From NCBI RefSeq assembly GCF_949628215.1, contig NC_134288.1, positions 9,989,682 through 10,053,681 on the forward strand: DNA of 64,000 bases. The letters are read 5' to 3'. The stretch is from Phalacrocorax aristotelis (lineage: Eukaryota; Chordata; Aves; Suliformes; Phalacrocoracidae). Shown piece by piece: positions 35,535 to 47,415 of the stretch. The position numbers and the translations under genes are program-made. Positions within the stretch are counted from its first letter, which is position 1. Every line of letters begins with the position of its first letter. The notes below the pieces were generated by a model. The model did no database searches and was not told where the DNA came from. It saw only the letters and a list, made by a program, of their open reading frames with translations.

Positions 35535-38500
35535 GCTTGCTGGTGGTGGCCCCCCCCGTTCCCCTTCCCCAGCCACAGCATCTTTTTCCCCACCATGAGA
35601 AGGGAAGCCCCAGAGCTCTGCCAAGGCTGCATCTGCCCTCCCCGAGGCAGAGGATTCACACTGGGAACCCGCTTTGTATCTTCCCCTGAGCAGTAGTGCT
35701 TTCTGAGGCGATGTGACTGTATTAAGAAAACTAAGTGGAGAACAGCCCAGACTTGGCTCTGGCTGTGCTCCTTGTGGTAATTGGCTCTCTGGGGTATTGA
35801 ATGCCGTTGGTACGCTGCGTGCAGCCATGCTGGCATAAATAAAAAGGGGGAACTGATCCCCCCCATCTATGTCTTTTCCCCAAAGGCCTTTGCTTTTTAA
35901 AATCCCTTTCCTTACAAATGCAGCTAATAAAGCTGAGTTACAGCATGTGCAACCCTGGGCTGTGCACAATGGGAGTGGGGAGGTCCGGCTGTAGAAATTC
36001 AGCACTGGGGGCAGCTGGATTATCCCTTGCATCTCCCCAGGGCTTGTGCATGGACACCCGTGTTTGCAAGAGCTGGTTTCAAGCCAAGACCCAGCAGGGA
36101 TCTCCACTGTGTGTCTCCAGGGCTTTTGGTGGACAGTCCCACCTACAGATCCAGGGATGGGCAGCAAGTGATGCCCATGACCAGAGCAGACAGTGGCTGT
36201 GCTTGCAGCATGGTGGGGATGGAGAGCAAGACCCATGGCTTGGTGATACCCCTGCTCCTGCTTGTCCCCTCTGTACCCTCCAGCTCCTGGGGCAGCTAGA
36301 GCCCATCCACAGCTTTGCTGCAGGAGAAAGGAGCCCCTGACCTTGCTGCACGGGGTTGAGATACATGGGGTGTTTGGGGAGAGGAAACAGCTTTGGCCTT
36401 ATCAGAGAGGGCCCCTCTCTGCAGGAGGCAGCTGCTTTCTGTGCCTGAATTAATCATGTTCTGCAACCTTTCAGGAGGGAGAGACGCAGCCGGCTTTGAT
36501 GGGGCTAATTAAAGTGAGCCAGCACCAGGAGAGGCTGTGGCGGGTCCTGATAAACAATCTTTTGTCTGCAGCACTCAACCCCAGCGGGTTCACAGTGCTG
36601 TGCAGCTGGGGGAGCAGGTGGGAAGGGAGAGGGGTTTCAAAGAGCGCAAGTACCAGGCATTGAGCCGTGCCTGCTGCAGGCCCGTGCCTGAGCCTCAGCG
36701 CTGTGTGGTCCACTCTCTGGGGAGGATGGGTGAAAGAAGGCAAGGATCCTTCTCTCTGGATCAGAGGACAGTGGGGACAGGAGGCCATCCCTACAGCTGG
36801 TTCAGCTCACACCAAAGGGCAGCTGCGGAGCTGCCCAGAGGATGGCAGAGATGGCTCCCGGGACCAGCAATCCCACATGTTCCTTGCTCCGTCCACAGGA
36901 CTGGTGGTCTGGTGCAAGCCCCTTTCCCCCAGCAGGCTTGTACCACACCGAGCACATTGGCTGCAGAGGCCAGGTCTCCCACCAGCAGCAGAGATGGTCC
37001 AGGCCCCAGCAGCATGTCCCCATCCCCGGCACGGCTGCTGCTAACGTAAGTGGTGGAAAGCATTAACATGCAAGGGAGCACATCAAGCCACACACCTCGA
37101 GTTAATTTTATGGGGAGGCCGTGAAGAGTGGCTGGGGCTGGCATGAGCGGCCTTGGCACAGGCACAGCCCTCCCTCCTCCCACAGCACCGGTGAGGTGCT
37201 TCCATGTCACGTTTGAAGAAAGATGCTGGATTATTGGTAATGGCTTGAGATCCCCAGAGAGTCCTTCAGGCCATCTGCTAGCCCGCCCAGCCTAGCAGCA
37301 CCTGCCCCAAGTGCTCCCAAAGGCAGAGCCCCGGGTGCTGCTAATTACTCCGCAAACGATGCTCCGTCCCTGGGATCCCATGTGTCCCATGCATGGTGTG
37401 AGGGAGGAACTGGTGCGTACTGCATGCATAGGAAAACAAAGCAGCCCCCGTTACATGGGACTGGGAAAGGCATGCTGGGCTATTCCCTCTTTGCTCACCC
37501 CTGGCACAAGGGAAGACACTCTCAAAGCCCCAGAGACCGGAGACCACTGTGCTGAGCAGGGTGATGAGGATGTGCTCCTTGCCACGTCCCTTTCCTTGCA
37601 CCATACTCCACAGCCTGGTATGGCAGCACTGCTGGGGGCATCCAACCTCGCACCCTGCCCAGCACCTCTCACTGTGGCTGTGCTGCCCATCCCTGTGGCA
37701 TTGGGGCGACCTACCGAGTGTGGCTGTGCAAAGCACAAGGCAGCTGCTGTTGTCCCCAGCTTTACAGGAAGGCAGCGGGGCCGGGGCTGGTGTCTGCCAC
37801 CCACCATGGTGCCCTCGGTGCCCGCTTCAGCAGGGCCCTTCCCCTCACTGCTGGGCATGGTGCCACCCGCTCCTCCCCAGTGCCCATCCCACACCTTCTA
37901 CCTGCTCAGGCAAAACCAGCTTCTCCCATGGAAACTGGAGAGGCTCCAGAAATGGCACATAAGGGTGAAATGCTCTCCCAGAGGGCTGGTTTTGCTGCAC
38001 CTCCAGGGGATGGTGGGGTGGGGTATCTCAAAGCTGCCTCTGACCCACCCACCAGCACCTAATTCCTGTGGGTGGGCAAGGCCCCCAAATCCCTCTGTGC
38101 TGAGGGGCTGGTGACCCTCATCCCACCCAGGCTGCATAGCTTCAGCCTGCCTTTCCCAGCCAGATTTTTCTAACCACACTGGAATATTTTTGACTGGTTC
38201 CTAAATACACCCGTGCCTGTTAACCATCGCAGGTCAACACCTCAAGCTAGCTGTGCTGCTCCTCCCCAGTACCCACCAGGAGCAATGAAGGGCGGCCAGG
38301 ACTATGTGGGGAGGAAGCACAGGGCAGCCAGCTGTGCTGCAGAGCAGAATGGCTCTGGGGCCACCAGCAGCTCTGTGCCCCCCTGCTGCAGCCACCCTCT
38401 GCCTCAGCCCTGGGGGTTCTCTGTATGAAATCACTTCCCAGTCATGAAGCTCTTGATGGGAGAGCTTCTTTAATGGCTCTTCTTCCTCAACACACTTTGT

Positions 38501-40000
38501 TCTCCTTATGTATATTTATCTCAGTTGAGAGGCTTTCTCCCCAGTCCTGCAGCTCCTTGAGGGACAGCCCAGCAATGCACTGAAAAAGCAATGATGGCCC
38601 CTTCCTTTAGAGTCTCTTGAGCAGCCTCATGCTCTAATCCACTGGAATATTTCTCACACCCACACAAAGTAGGTGCACAGCAGATGTAACCTCCAAACAG
38701 GCTCAGCCTTTCCACCTAGAAAGACCCCTTTCATCTTATTTAAGATGACAAAAATTGATGAGAATGATTTCTTCCTCTAATGGGTTTATTTTCTAATCCA
38801 GGCTTGCAGGGCCAGCGCTGAGAGTTGCAGGAGGGACTTCTGCCTTCCCCAGGGGAGTCTCCCAGCAGACCCTGCGTGAAAGCCTTCCTCCCCTTCCTCC
38901 TAGGGCATGCCACCCCCACCCCTGGGATCAGCCCCCCGGATGACAACTGTGATGGCGTTTGCTCACCCTGCTCTGCTCAGGCCCTTCATTTGACCCAGCA
39001 GGCTCTGCTCGCGGCTGTTCACCCCAGGGATGCGGGGAGAGGTGATGCCTGTTCAGGGGACAGTGGAACACAGCCACTCATTTTGCCCCAAGGATGGTTT
39101 AATCGCAGAGAAAGGTGCCAGGGTGCTGGGGCTGCAGGCATGAGGCTATTCGAGGTTGTTTCCTGGGACCTTACAATAAATCCAGAGTGGTGATGGGGAG
39201 AGGGATGCATGGCCCTTCACAGCAACAGAAGCAATCATCTGTGAAGCATTAGAAATGAAAACAGCAGGTAGAGGATGCCATTCCCAGCATCCAAGGGGGA
39301 CACTGGAAGCCCTGAAATAAAACCTGACCCAGGCAATTGCACCATGTGTAAAAAGACTTTCCTCTTGTGTCAGGCTGTCTGGAGAGATTTGTCTCTGCCT
39401 GGAAACATTTGAAGAGTAATTCATGAGATGGATTAAAACCTGGTGCCAGTTCATGACAAACACCACCTTTTGTGGGTCTGCATTTTCCTACGGGATACTT
39501 ATTTCCCTTTCTCAGCATCCTGCTCATACCGATTTTTCTTACCACAGAACATTGTGCTTTAATGATGCTTCATGTTTAATTCCCGAGATGCAATTTTACC
39601 TTCACGCTGCAGACAATGGCTCTTGTGATCAGCACAAAGGCTTGCGCGCGGGCACCCCAGCGGGCAGAGCTGCCTGTCTACCATGGGAACAGAGGAACCA
39701 CATCGTTCTGAGACATTAGGAATTGTCCTCTCTCCTCCGGACAGAGCACCATGATTTTTGAGGAGGCTGTTTAGGGGTTGCTGGTGGGAGTGGGATGCTC
39801 GGCACGGTGCGGGCATGTGTCCCAGCCTTCATCCCACCCTCCAGCGTGGGGCTGGTGGGGTACAAAGGCTAGGGGGGGACAGGGGGTTGGACCCCACTGC
39901 ACGGACGGTGGTCACACTTGCTGTCTCTTCCTCTGCCCAGAGTGGTGCAAGCGCCAAGTCTACACCACAGAGTTTTACAAGAAACTATTGCTAAAAAAGG
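35535..40000. other. Intergenic region between the convergent PSMF1 and TMEM74B genes
   Basis: About 4.5 kb of GC-rich DNA with no recognised gene and several AATAAA words on the plus strand (about 39173 and 39308). A TTTATT at 38785-38790, read as AATAAA on the minus strand, is a possible poly(A) signal for TMEM74B, 1.7 kb past its stop. Confidence 0.4.
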
Positions 40001-40527
40001 TCACTGATGGCAGAAAATGAGAAGCTCCATCTCGAAGAGGAGCAGCCGGCCCCAGGCCCTGGCTGCTGGGAAGGAGCTGGCTGCAGCTGCAGCTGGCAGG
40101 GAGCTCAGCCTCGTGTGTGCCTGAGCGCCCCAGGCTGTGACTGGCCATGGCACGGAAATCCGACAGGTGTCTTGAAGGTGCCGTTGCCCCAATGCTGGCA
40201 GGCAGGACCCCATCCAGGAAGGTGCCGAGGGGGCGAGCAGGGTGTCCGAAGGCCACGCCACCCCGGTGCTGGTGGTGGGGAACAGCCCAGGCAGGGGTCA
40301 TGCAGTCCAGTGGGGCATCCCAAAGCCACATTGCTCTGGTGCTTCCGGATGGGAGCCCAGTCCGAGAAGGGTCCGGGGAGGCGAGGAAGGTGGCCGAAGG
40401 CTGCTGGGCGGGCATGAGCAAAGTCTTACTGGATGGCATTGGTGTTGGGGCACGGCAAGGGGAGCCCCGCTTCTGCCGGCGGCATGGGGTCCCTGGCGCA
40501 GCACGGGGTCCCCTGGGGCACAGGGGA

Positions 40528-41004
40528 CTAAGAGCCTGGTCCCTCGAGGGGCTGGGGCGGGGGGCTGAGCTGGCTCTCCAACAGCGCCCGCGTCCCTTCG
40601 GCTGACACCCTCCGCATCCGCAGGCGCACCGAGCCGTAGGTGCCACCGGTACGGCGGGCGGCCCGGGCGCGGCGGCGAGCGGCGGCGGCGGCTAGCAGCA
40701 GGGCGGCGAGCAGCAGCCCACCCAGGGCCAGCAGCGCCAGCCCGGCTACGGTGCAGCGGTCGAGGCGGGCGCGGAGTCGCGCCGCCCGCGCTTCCAGCCG
40801 CTCCATCTGCCTCGCCGGTACCGCCGGGTCGGGACGGGCCGCCCGCGGCACGGCTCCCGCCAGCACCACCAGCGCCGCGCCGCTCAGCGCACAGCCCAGC
40901 GCCAGCGCCAGCCCAGGGCCCGCACCGGGACCCACCGGGCCGCCCCCGCCCGCCGCCGCCGCCTCGCCTGGGCTCCGCAGCTCCGCCGCCCGCGGGGATG
41001 CCAT
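40528..41004 (-). CDS. TMEM74B: Transmembrane protein 74B, single recognisable coding exon (158 aa)
   Basis: TMEM74-family two-pass membrane protein; TMEM74 promotes autophagy, and the role of TMEM74B is poorly known. Seen: TM1 about residues 31-52, a loop with AVPRAARPDP and ARQMERLEARAARLRARLDRC, TM2 about 84-109, a basic stretch (ARRRARAARR), then TYGSVRLRMRRVSAEGTRAL. Human TMEM74B has AREMERLEMYYARL, LDRCIIAG and KTYGSINLRMRQLNGDG at matching places, so the identity is firm. The methionine at 41004 (MASPRAAEL) is chosen because an acceptor-like CCTCGCAG lies just upstream of it. The same frame is open to 41106 and beyond. Human has about 100 more N-terminal residues; here that part is missing, very diverged, or in an unrecognised exon. 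The sequence is extremely rich in Ala, Arg and Leu because of GC pressure. Confidence 0.9.
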   Translation of the reverse strand: MASPRAAELRSPGEAAAAGGGGPVGPGAGPGLALALGCALSGAALVVLAGAVPRAARPDPAVPARQMERLEARAARLRARLDRCTVAGLALLALGGLLLAALLLAAAAARRRARAARRTGGTYGSVRLRMRRVSAEGTRALLESQLSPPPQPLEGPGS

Positions 41005-41690
41005 GGAGCCGCCGCCGGCCTGCGAGGCCAGAGGTGAGCGGAGGAACAGGACAGGGATGCTCCCCCTTCCTGGAGCCGGGTCCCCGGACCGAGCTGCCAA
41101 ACCCACTCCCCAGGTCCCCGAACCGGGTTGGTCCTCCGCCCGGGATTCCGCTTACCCGAACCGGGCTGCCTCCCGGGTCCCCGCACGGGGCTATCCTCCC
41201 TCCCCGGAGCCGGGTCGCCGCACCGGGCTGCTCCCCTTCCCTGGACCCGTCACCTGCTTCCCCAAACCGGGTTCCCCCGCCCCGGGTCTCCCCCTCCCCG
41301 AACCGGGCTCCCACTGCGCGACCCACCTCCCGGAACCGAGCTGAGTCCCCCTGGGGACCCGTGTCCCTGTGAGCCCGCTGGACTGCCCCTCCCGGACCCC
41401 CTTTCCCCGCCGGGCTCTCCCCTCCGGTCCCCCGGTCCCCGCACCCAGCCGCTCCCCACCCGCTTCCCCCGTTCCCCGCACCGGGCTCCGCTCCCGCTTC
41501 TCCGGTTCCACCTCGGTCTGCCGGCCCCGCCGGTGCCCGCCCCGAGCTGCCCCCCGCCCCAGTGCCCCGCGCCTGGCTGCCTACCCCCGCCGCGTCCCCG
41601 GCTCCCCGGGCCGGTGCCGGTGCAGCCGCGGCGGCGGGCGGGGCGGGCGGTGGGTGCCCCGAGCTGCCGGCCCCGCCGGTGCACACAGCC
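40560..41690 (-). promoter_or_regulatory. TMEM74B: CpG island over TMEM74B and its upstream region
   Basis: Very high CpG and GC content across the coding exon and about 700 bp upstream on the minus strand. Probably the TMEM74B promoter; boundaries are visual. Confidence 0.65.
41070..41510. repeat. GC-rich minisatellite upstream of TMEM74B
   Basis: Repeated CCGGGTCCCCGCACCGGGCT-like units of about 30 bp, diverged. It runs out of the TMEM74B CpG island. Its periodicity keeps several frames open and produces long spurious ORFs. Confidence 0.7.
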
Positions 41691-41692
41691 GC

Positions 41693-41693
41693 C

Positions 41694-41736
<43 letters not shown>
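41693..41736. repeat. (CA)n microsatellite
   Basis: About 22 CA units with one early CG interruption, followed by a diverged CACACA/TGCACACACG tail to about 41780. Confidence 0.95.
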
Positions 41737-41739
<3 letters not shown>

Positions 41740-43489
41740 GTACAGCGGGCTGCCCCGGGGGGCACACACATGCACACACGCCCGGCTGCACACCGACGTC
41801 TTCTGTGCACGCCCCACCTGCAACAGGGACCCCCTCCGTGCACCCCCTGACAGCACTGGGACCCTCTGTGGGCACCTCGGGGCGCGGGGGCTGTGTGAGG
41901 AGGGGCACGGGTGGAGAGGACAGAGCAGCGTGGTGGGTTTTGCACGGGAGAGAGCATGGGTCATGCCCAGGGGGTGCTGGTGGGGCACCCCACAAACAGC
42001 CACCCCTGTTGGGGAGCCAGGACAGAGCTGGGCTGGGGGCAGCGGGACCGCACGCCGAGTCACTGCAGCCCCCAGCCCTGACCTCAGCAGGGAGAACTCC
42101 AGCCGGGCCAGCTGTCCACTGAGACCCCCTGCAACGGCTAAGCCTGCCTCCAGACCCCTGGGAAAACGTTCAGGGCTTGACCTGGGTTTGGGCCAAGCAT
42201 GAGATGCTCCAGTCTGGCAGAGAAGAGCCCGTGGCGGTGCTCGCTGCCCAGAGCCATTCCCTGAGCTGGGCTGTCCTCTGCAATCCCACCATGGTCCCAC
42301 CGCAGTCCTGCAGCACTGAGCCTTCCCTTCACCCCCACCTCTCACCACGCCATTTATTCCATTTTTCACAGAGCACTTGCGTTAGTGCCCGCACTCTGCT
42401 CCTCACTGACCTGAAACTGGATCCAGGCCTGAGCCCCAGCAGTGACCTGCTGGCAGCAGCACGCTTGTAACTCGTTTGTTAATAAGACGTGTGCTATTTC
42501 CGTGTTTGGAGCGGTGCCTGGCGATGGGGTTGTGGATGTAAATCCTGAGTGATAGCGGGTGGGCTGCTGAAAGCTGCCAGGAAGATTTGTCCATCACGTT
42601 GTCATTCCCTTCAGCACATTCACATGCCTCCAGCATCTTCACAAGCTCACCCGTGATCGCGCTAGATGATGCGCCAATCCTGGTGCTGGGTGATCTCGCA
42701 GCGCCGAGGCCGCAGGGGTGCATGGCCGGTGCCCTGAACCCCCTGCCCCCTTGCACCCTTGTGCCCCCACGCAGCAAGTTCTTCTGCAGCCACACTCTGC
42801 TTCACACAACCCACAGTCCTGGGTCATTTTCCTGCATGGTGAGAGTAGATGGGAGACTCCTACCACCCGTTACATGACACAGGCAGGGACTTTCTCGGAA
42901 GTCTCTGTCAAATACAGCTAAAACACATCAAAAAGGTTCAGAGAGTTTTGGGGGGATGCATGCACAAATAGAGGTGCATTTGTATTTCCTGAGGGAGCCA
43001 GGCTGAGGGCTGGACAGGCTCAGCCTGTACCCACCCAGGTGCTGATGCTGGCCAGGTCCCAGCACGGCCAGCTTGGCTTGTGTCACTGCTGCTGCTCAGC
43101 AGGTTGATTATGGGTGACAGCATGATCCTTCCTTGGACATCTCCCTCATTAAACTCAGTTTGTGTTAAAAATGAACCTCTAGATAATTTTTTAACCATTT
43201 TCTCACTTTTTTTTTCTCCAAGGTGCCCTGGGAGGGTTTTTTGTCTATTTTAATTATTTGTTTAGCTTGGCAAAAGGGGTTTGCAGGTTACCCGCATTCC
43301 CCGCTGCGATGCTCTCACATCACACCTGATGCCGAGCAGCACCCTCGAGGGTCGTGTGGCACTGCCCAAAAGGGGACCAAACCGTGGTACCTCCAGCACC
43401 TGAGCTGCAGCAGAGCTGAGGGCTGCAGGGTGGGCTGGGGTCTTCCATCACCTTTTGCTGTGTCAGGGAGAGGGATACACATGATTTTT

Positions 43490-43508
43490 TTGTTTGTTTG
43501 TTTGTTTG
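43490..43508. repeat. (TTTG)n microsatellite
   Basis: About five TTTG units after a T-run. Confidence 0.85.
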
Positions 43509-45663
43509 CAGTGGAGGTTGTGTGTGTTGCAACCTACCTGCTTGCTCCTCCGTCTCCTCTTATTGCCCTGTGTTGAAACGCAGAGGCTTCCCAGCACAGC
43601 ATCCCTGGGGACGCATCCAGAAGTGGGCCAAGAAAGAAGCAGAACTAAAAATAAACGTAAGTGCATCCTGACATGTTAACCACATTTAGAGAAGCTTTAG
43701 TACCAACACACTCTGCGGGCAGGCAGAAGATGCTTGGAGACAAGTAGGTCATGGGATACAAATTGTCCCGAATCAGCAGGAAAAGATGGATCTGGAGCAG
43801 GCAGGCACATCCCTGCAAACAGACGGGCAGGCAGAAGCAGGGCTGGGAGGAGAGTGCGCCAGTACCGGGGGCTGCTGCCTCTAGATCGCCAAATTCCCTG
43901 GGAAAAACAGAAACACTGCCAGTCTGCTCCTGAGCAGAGTCATGGTCAAGCCCTCCATTTTGGGGCACCCAAAACCTGCGGCTGATGATGCCCCCAGGAG
44001 TCCCCAGGATGCCAAGGCTGGGACCCCTGCAAGGCTGGGGGTTTGGGGAGCAGAGGCAGAGCCACTCGTGCTGTGGGTCCTGCCTGACTTCATACATGGA
44101 CGGGGTAAGCCTGCAAGAGCGGAGGCAGCTGGTGCAGCAGTTGGGTCTGTGCCATGCTCTGCCACAGTGTCAGGGTGCCATGCCACCTGGCAGGCTGCTC
44201 CTGCACCCCAAACCCACAGACATGCTCAAGAGGACATCTGGAACAGATGAGACAGAGGGATGCATCCTGCATGCATCACTGCTCTTGCTGTGCTGCCCCT
44301 GGGTCCCACTGACTTTGCTAGATGGGAGCTGGGAGATGGCCTCAGGCCTTTGTAGGGCTAGAGGGTGTGGGATGGGCAGCCCAAAAGCCTTCCCCAGCCC
44401 GATCCCAAGCTGGCTGAGCCTGAGGCTGGGGGCTGCCAAGGGCTGCTCTGTTCCTGGGCCGCTGGCACTGAAGAAATAGGAGGAGAGATGGAAACAGCCA
44501 AGATTTATGCTGCCAGCGCAGGAGCAAAGAGAGGAGGGAGACAGCCAAGGTCAGAGACAGCACTGCCAAAATTCACAATGAATCTGCAGGAGCGCTGGAG
44601 GGGAAAGACTGAGGGCTTGGAAAGAAATGGAAAGAGGAGGGAAGGAAGGAGATGGAGCTGGGCAAGGGAGTGAGGGGACAGAGATGCCGGAGATGGGGAT
44701 AGGGACATGCTGCTGCTCAGCCAAAATGATTAAACAGGGATGAGAGGGACAGTGAATGGGAGCCCCAAGTCAGCAGAGGAGACAGCGGGAGCAGGAATGG
44801 GAGGGAGCTGGGAGGGCTGTGGGTATGTCTCTGTCCCTCTGGGCCCCTCCAGTGCATGCCTGTGCAGCACAGCCCAGTTTTGGGGTGTGCATGGCTGCTC
44901 CATCTGCCCAGTGCCTGCTGGCAGCACTGACCCTGATCCAGCCCCACCACAGAGGTGAAGTTTCATTCCTGCCTCCTTAGTATTCACAACATCCTACGGC
45001 AGAGCAAATGCCTGCAGCCAGCACGGCTCAAGGTGACTTGGAGGTCAGGGAAGCAGCAGCCAGGCAATTTGGGAGCCAGCTGCTGGCTCCACACCAGTGG
45101 GGAGATCCAGTGGTTTGCAACAACTGGAGGTGCTTGGCACATTGTGGTCTCTCGTCCTGGCATGACTGGTCCCTGCGTGCCATGGACGCAGCACCCCGGT
45201 GCTCCCTGTGCACTTGAGGACACACACAGTGCTGGCTGCCCATGGGGTTTCTGATCCTGCAAAGTGCCCCCAGGAGCTTTTGCCATCAACAAGGCAGGCA
45301 GGGCTGGCTCTACACCCTGGGGCTGGAAATTGGCCACTGCACAAGGGAGGGCTGGAGCTGGCACAGCTGGGTACCAGCGCAGGTGGTTTCCCTCTCGCAG
45401 GGTGCTGAGTGCCAGGGCAGGCTTGATGCCCCTGCAAAGGCAGTGGGTGCCTGCTTTGTGGCTTCCAGGGGCTCCTCCAGGTCCCCACTGGGGATGGTCG
45501 CTCCAAGGGTATTTTATAGCAGAACCACCCTTCTCTCCCCAAACAGCAAAATCCCAGCCCAGGGTACCAGCTCTGCCCAGAGGCAGCCAGAGGGACAGAG
45601 CCCTGCCCTCTAATAAGACCAGCTGCGGAGCCACACCATGAAGAGGCTCAAAACTTTCCTGGT

Positions 45664-45684
45664 GATAATTAAGATCTAATTATC
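45664..45684. repeat. Inverted repeat with two TAATTA-type arms
   Basis: Arms GATAATTA and TAATTATC are exact reverse complements around AGATC. The paired homeodomain-like cores may be a regulatory site or chance. Confidence 0.3.
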
Positions 45685-46289
45685 TTCAGCTAACACCAGG
45701 CTGCTGGAGAGACAGGGAAAACCACAGGTGCCCTGTGATATAGCAACAGCTGATGTGCTGGGCTGTGGCTCAGGAGCACCAGGAGACTTACTGTGCTCTG
45801 CCTGAATATAAAGCAAAGTACAGAAAGCATAAAGCAGAGGGCTGACAAACGCTCTTCCCCTTTTTTTTTCCCCCTTTGGCTGGTGACATATAGGCATGCT
45901 TGTGTGTGCAGACATGCTGCCTCATCTTCTTGGTGGCCACACACCTTTACCCTTATCCCCCTGCAGAAAGATCAGATCTGAAGGTTTTCGGTTTTTCCTT
46001 TCTGCAAATTTTCTTCACCAACACAGTTATAGTGAACATGCCCAGAGCTACGCAGGACATGCTCACCTGCAGAGAAAGAGATGGGGTGGCGCTCCCCAAG
46101 AGGGCTTTTAAAATGTCAAGGGCAAAAGAGGTTGGGAGGAGGAAGAGAGTCCTGGGGAGGTGTTCTCTGTTCACAGGAACTTAAACGAGGTGAGCAACAT
46201 CGTGCTCCTGGAAATGCACGCATGTATGCTTCTTGTTAGCCCCACGAAGGCAATGGGGATTTATTTATACCAAGAGCTGTACCAGCCGG

Positions 46290-46650
46290 TCCCTGCCTGC
46301 GAAGCCAAGGGGACTCGCCTGCCCGGGAGCTGCGCAGCTGCACCCACCCAGGGCTCTGCAGACCCGCGCAAAAGCGAGCAAAGCCGCTGCAGAGGCCGTG
46401 GCCAAGAGCTGCCGCGCTGCCCCTGCAAAGACAGCCAGGGGCTTCTCCGGGGTGCCCCGAGGGGCTGCTGGCTGGCTCCGAGGACCGGGAGCCCGCCGGG
46501 AGCAGGGCCAGCCCTCCCGGGCACCGGCCGCGCAACGGGGACCGGGCCGGGCCGGCGCTCGGCGCGCTCGCGCTCCCGCCAAAAGGCGGGAGCGCGCAGG
46601 GAGCCGCCGGCAGAGGCGCGCTGCCGCCGCAGTGGCTGAGGAAGGTCGGC
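46290..46650 (+). promoter_or_regulatory. RAD21L1: CpG island, probable RAD21L1 promoter and non-coding first exon
   Basis: A dense CpG block about 0.6-1 kb upstream of the RAD21L1 start codon, with GGCCGGCGCTCGGCGCGCTC and many GCG words. An untranslated first exon probably lies here and is spliced to the exon containing the start. An acceptor-like TTGTGCCCCAG ends near 47200. The exact start and donor cannot be fixed from sequence alone. Confidence 0.55.
46569..46596. promoter_or_regulatory. Perfect 12-bp inverted repeat with E2F-like cores
   Basis: Arms CGCGCTCCCGCC and GGCGGGAGCGCG flank AAAA. Each arm contains GGCGGGA/TCCCGCC, and the minus strand reads TTTTGGCGGG, close to the E2F consensus. 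E2F6 and PRC1.6 silence several meiotic genes through such sites; a role here is inferred. Confidence 0.4.
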
Positions 46651-46663
46651 TGGTCCTCGGGCC

Positions 46664-47190
46664 CTGCTAAATCCCTCCTATCCCCGCAGTGCCCAGCGGG
46701 GTCCCCACTAAATCTCCCTCCATTTCCTCAGCGCCTGCCTGGGTCCCTCTATCCCACCAGACTCCCTCTAAATCCCTCCCTCATTGCCTCAGCACCCGCT
46801 TGGGTCCCCCATCCCCTCAGATCCTGCTGAATCCCCCCCGTCCCCACAGCGCCTGGCTGTGTCACCCCATCACCTCAGGGTCCCATGAAATCCTCGTCAT
46901 CTCCTCAGTGCCCAGCTGGATCCCTACATCCTCTCAGGTCCCAGTAAATCCCCCTTGTCCCTTCAGGGTCTTGCTAAATTCCCCCATCCCCTCAGCACCC
47001 AGCTTGGTCCCCCTATCCCCTCAGATCCCACTAAATCCCCTCAGCACCCAGCTGGGTTCCCCCATCTCCTCAGATCCCACTAAATCCCCTCCATCTCCTC
47101 AGATCCCACTAAATCCCCCTGTCCCCTCAGTGCCTAACTGGATCCCCCCATACCCTCAGGTCCCACTAAATCCCTCTGCCCGCCTTGTGC
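46664..47190. repeat. Degenerate minisatellite directly 5' of the RAD21L1 start exon
   Basis: About ten imperfect copies of a unit near 50-60 bp, built from CCCACTAAATCCC, a (C)TCCCCTCAG block and AGCACCCAGCTGGGTCCCCC. Each unit carries a pyrimidine tract plus CAG, so the array is full of potential splice acceptors. Confidence 0.85.
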
Positions 47191-47271
47191 CCCAGGACCC
47201 TCCTCTGTTGGAAGGGGAAGAGCCTAGGGAGGTGGCAGCAGGGTTGGCCTGTGAGCCTCGGCCCAGGCACC

Positions 47272-47415
47272 ATGTTCTACATGCATGTGCTCGTCAATAA
47301 GCGCGGGCCGTTGGCCAAGATATGGCTTGCTGCCCACTGGGAAAAGAAGCTCACCAAAGCTCATATATTTGAGTGCAATTTAGAGACTACAGTTGAAAAG
47401 ATCATCTCGCCAAAG
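47272..47415 (+). CDS. RAD21L1: RAD21L1 first coding exon
   Basis: Residues 1-48, almost identical to human ([18 protein letters not shown] onward, ending EKIISPK). The donor is AAG|GTATGC, phase 0. It is the last exon on the GC-rich side of the composition boundary. Confidence 0.96.

Larger units (their letters stand above)
41790..46290. other. TMEM74B-RAD21L1 intergenic region, no recognised gene
   Basis: Between divergent TMEM74B and RAD21L1. As I recall it, human has the small gene C20orf202 here; I could not recognise an equivalent, though a short diverged gene could be missed. A patch at about 42580-42720 contains more CpG and fewer repeats than its flanks. Otherwise it is unremarkable GC-rich DNA. 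Confidence 0.45.

Noticed and set aside
40298-41995. A 565-codon minus-strand open frame across the TMEM74B region
   Set aside because: It is not in the TMEM74B frame, is compositionally driven by a GC minisatellite and the CA repeat, and shows no domain.
41790-46290. A possible C20orf202 orthologue
   Set aside because: Searched by eye on both strands; no convincing coiled-coil Leu/Glu-rich frame was found.
46689-47300. A 203-codon plus-strand open frame before RAD21L1
   Set aside because: It translates a Pro/Ser-rich minisatellite and overlaps the real RAD21L1 start in another frame.
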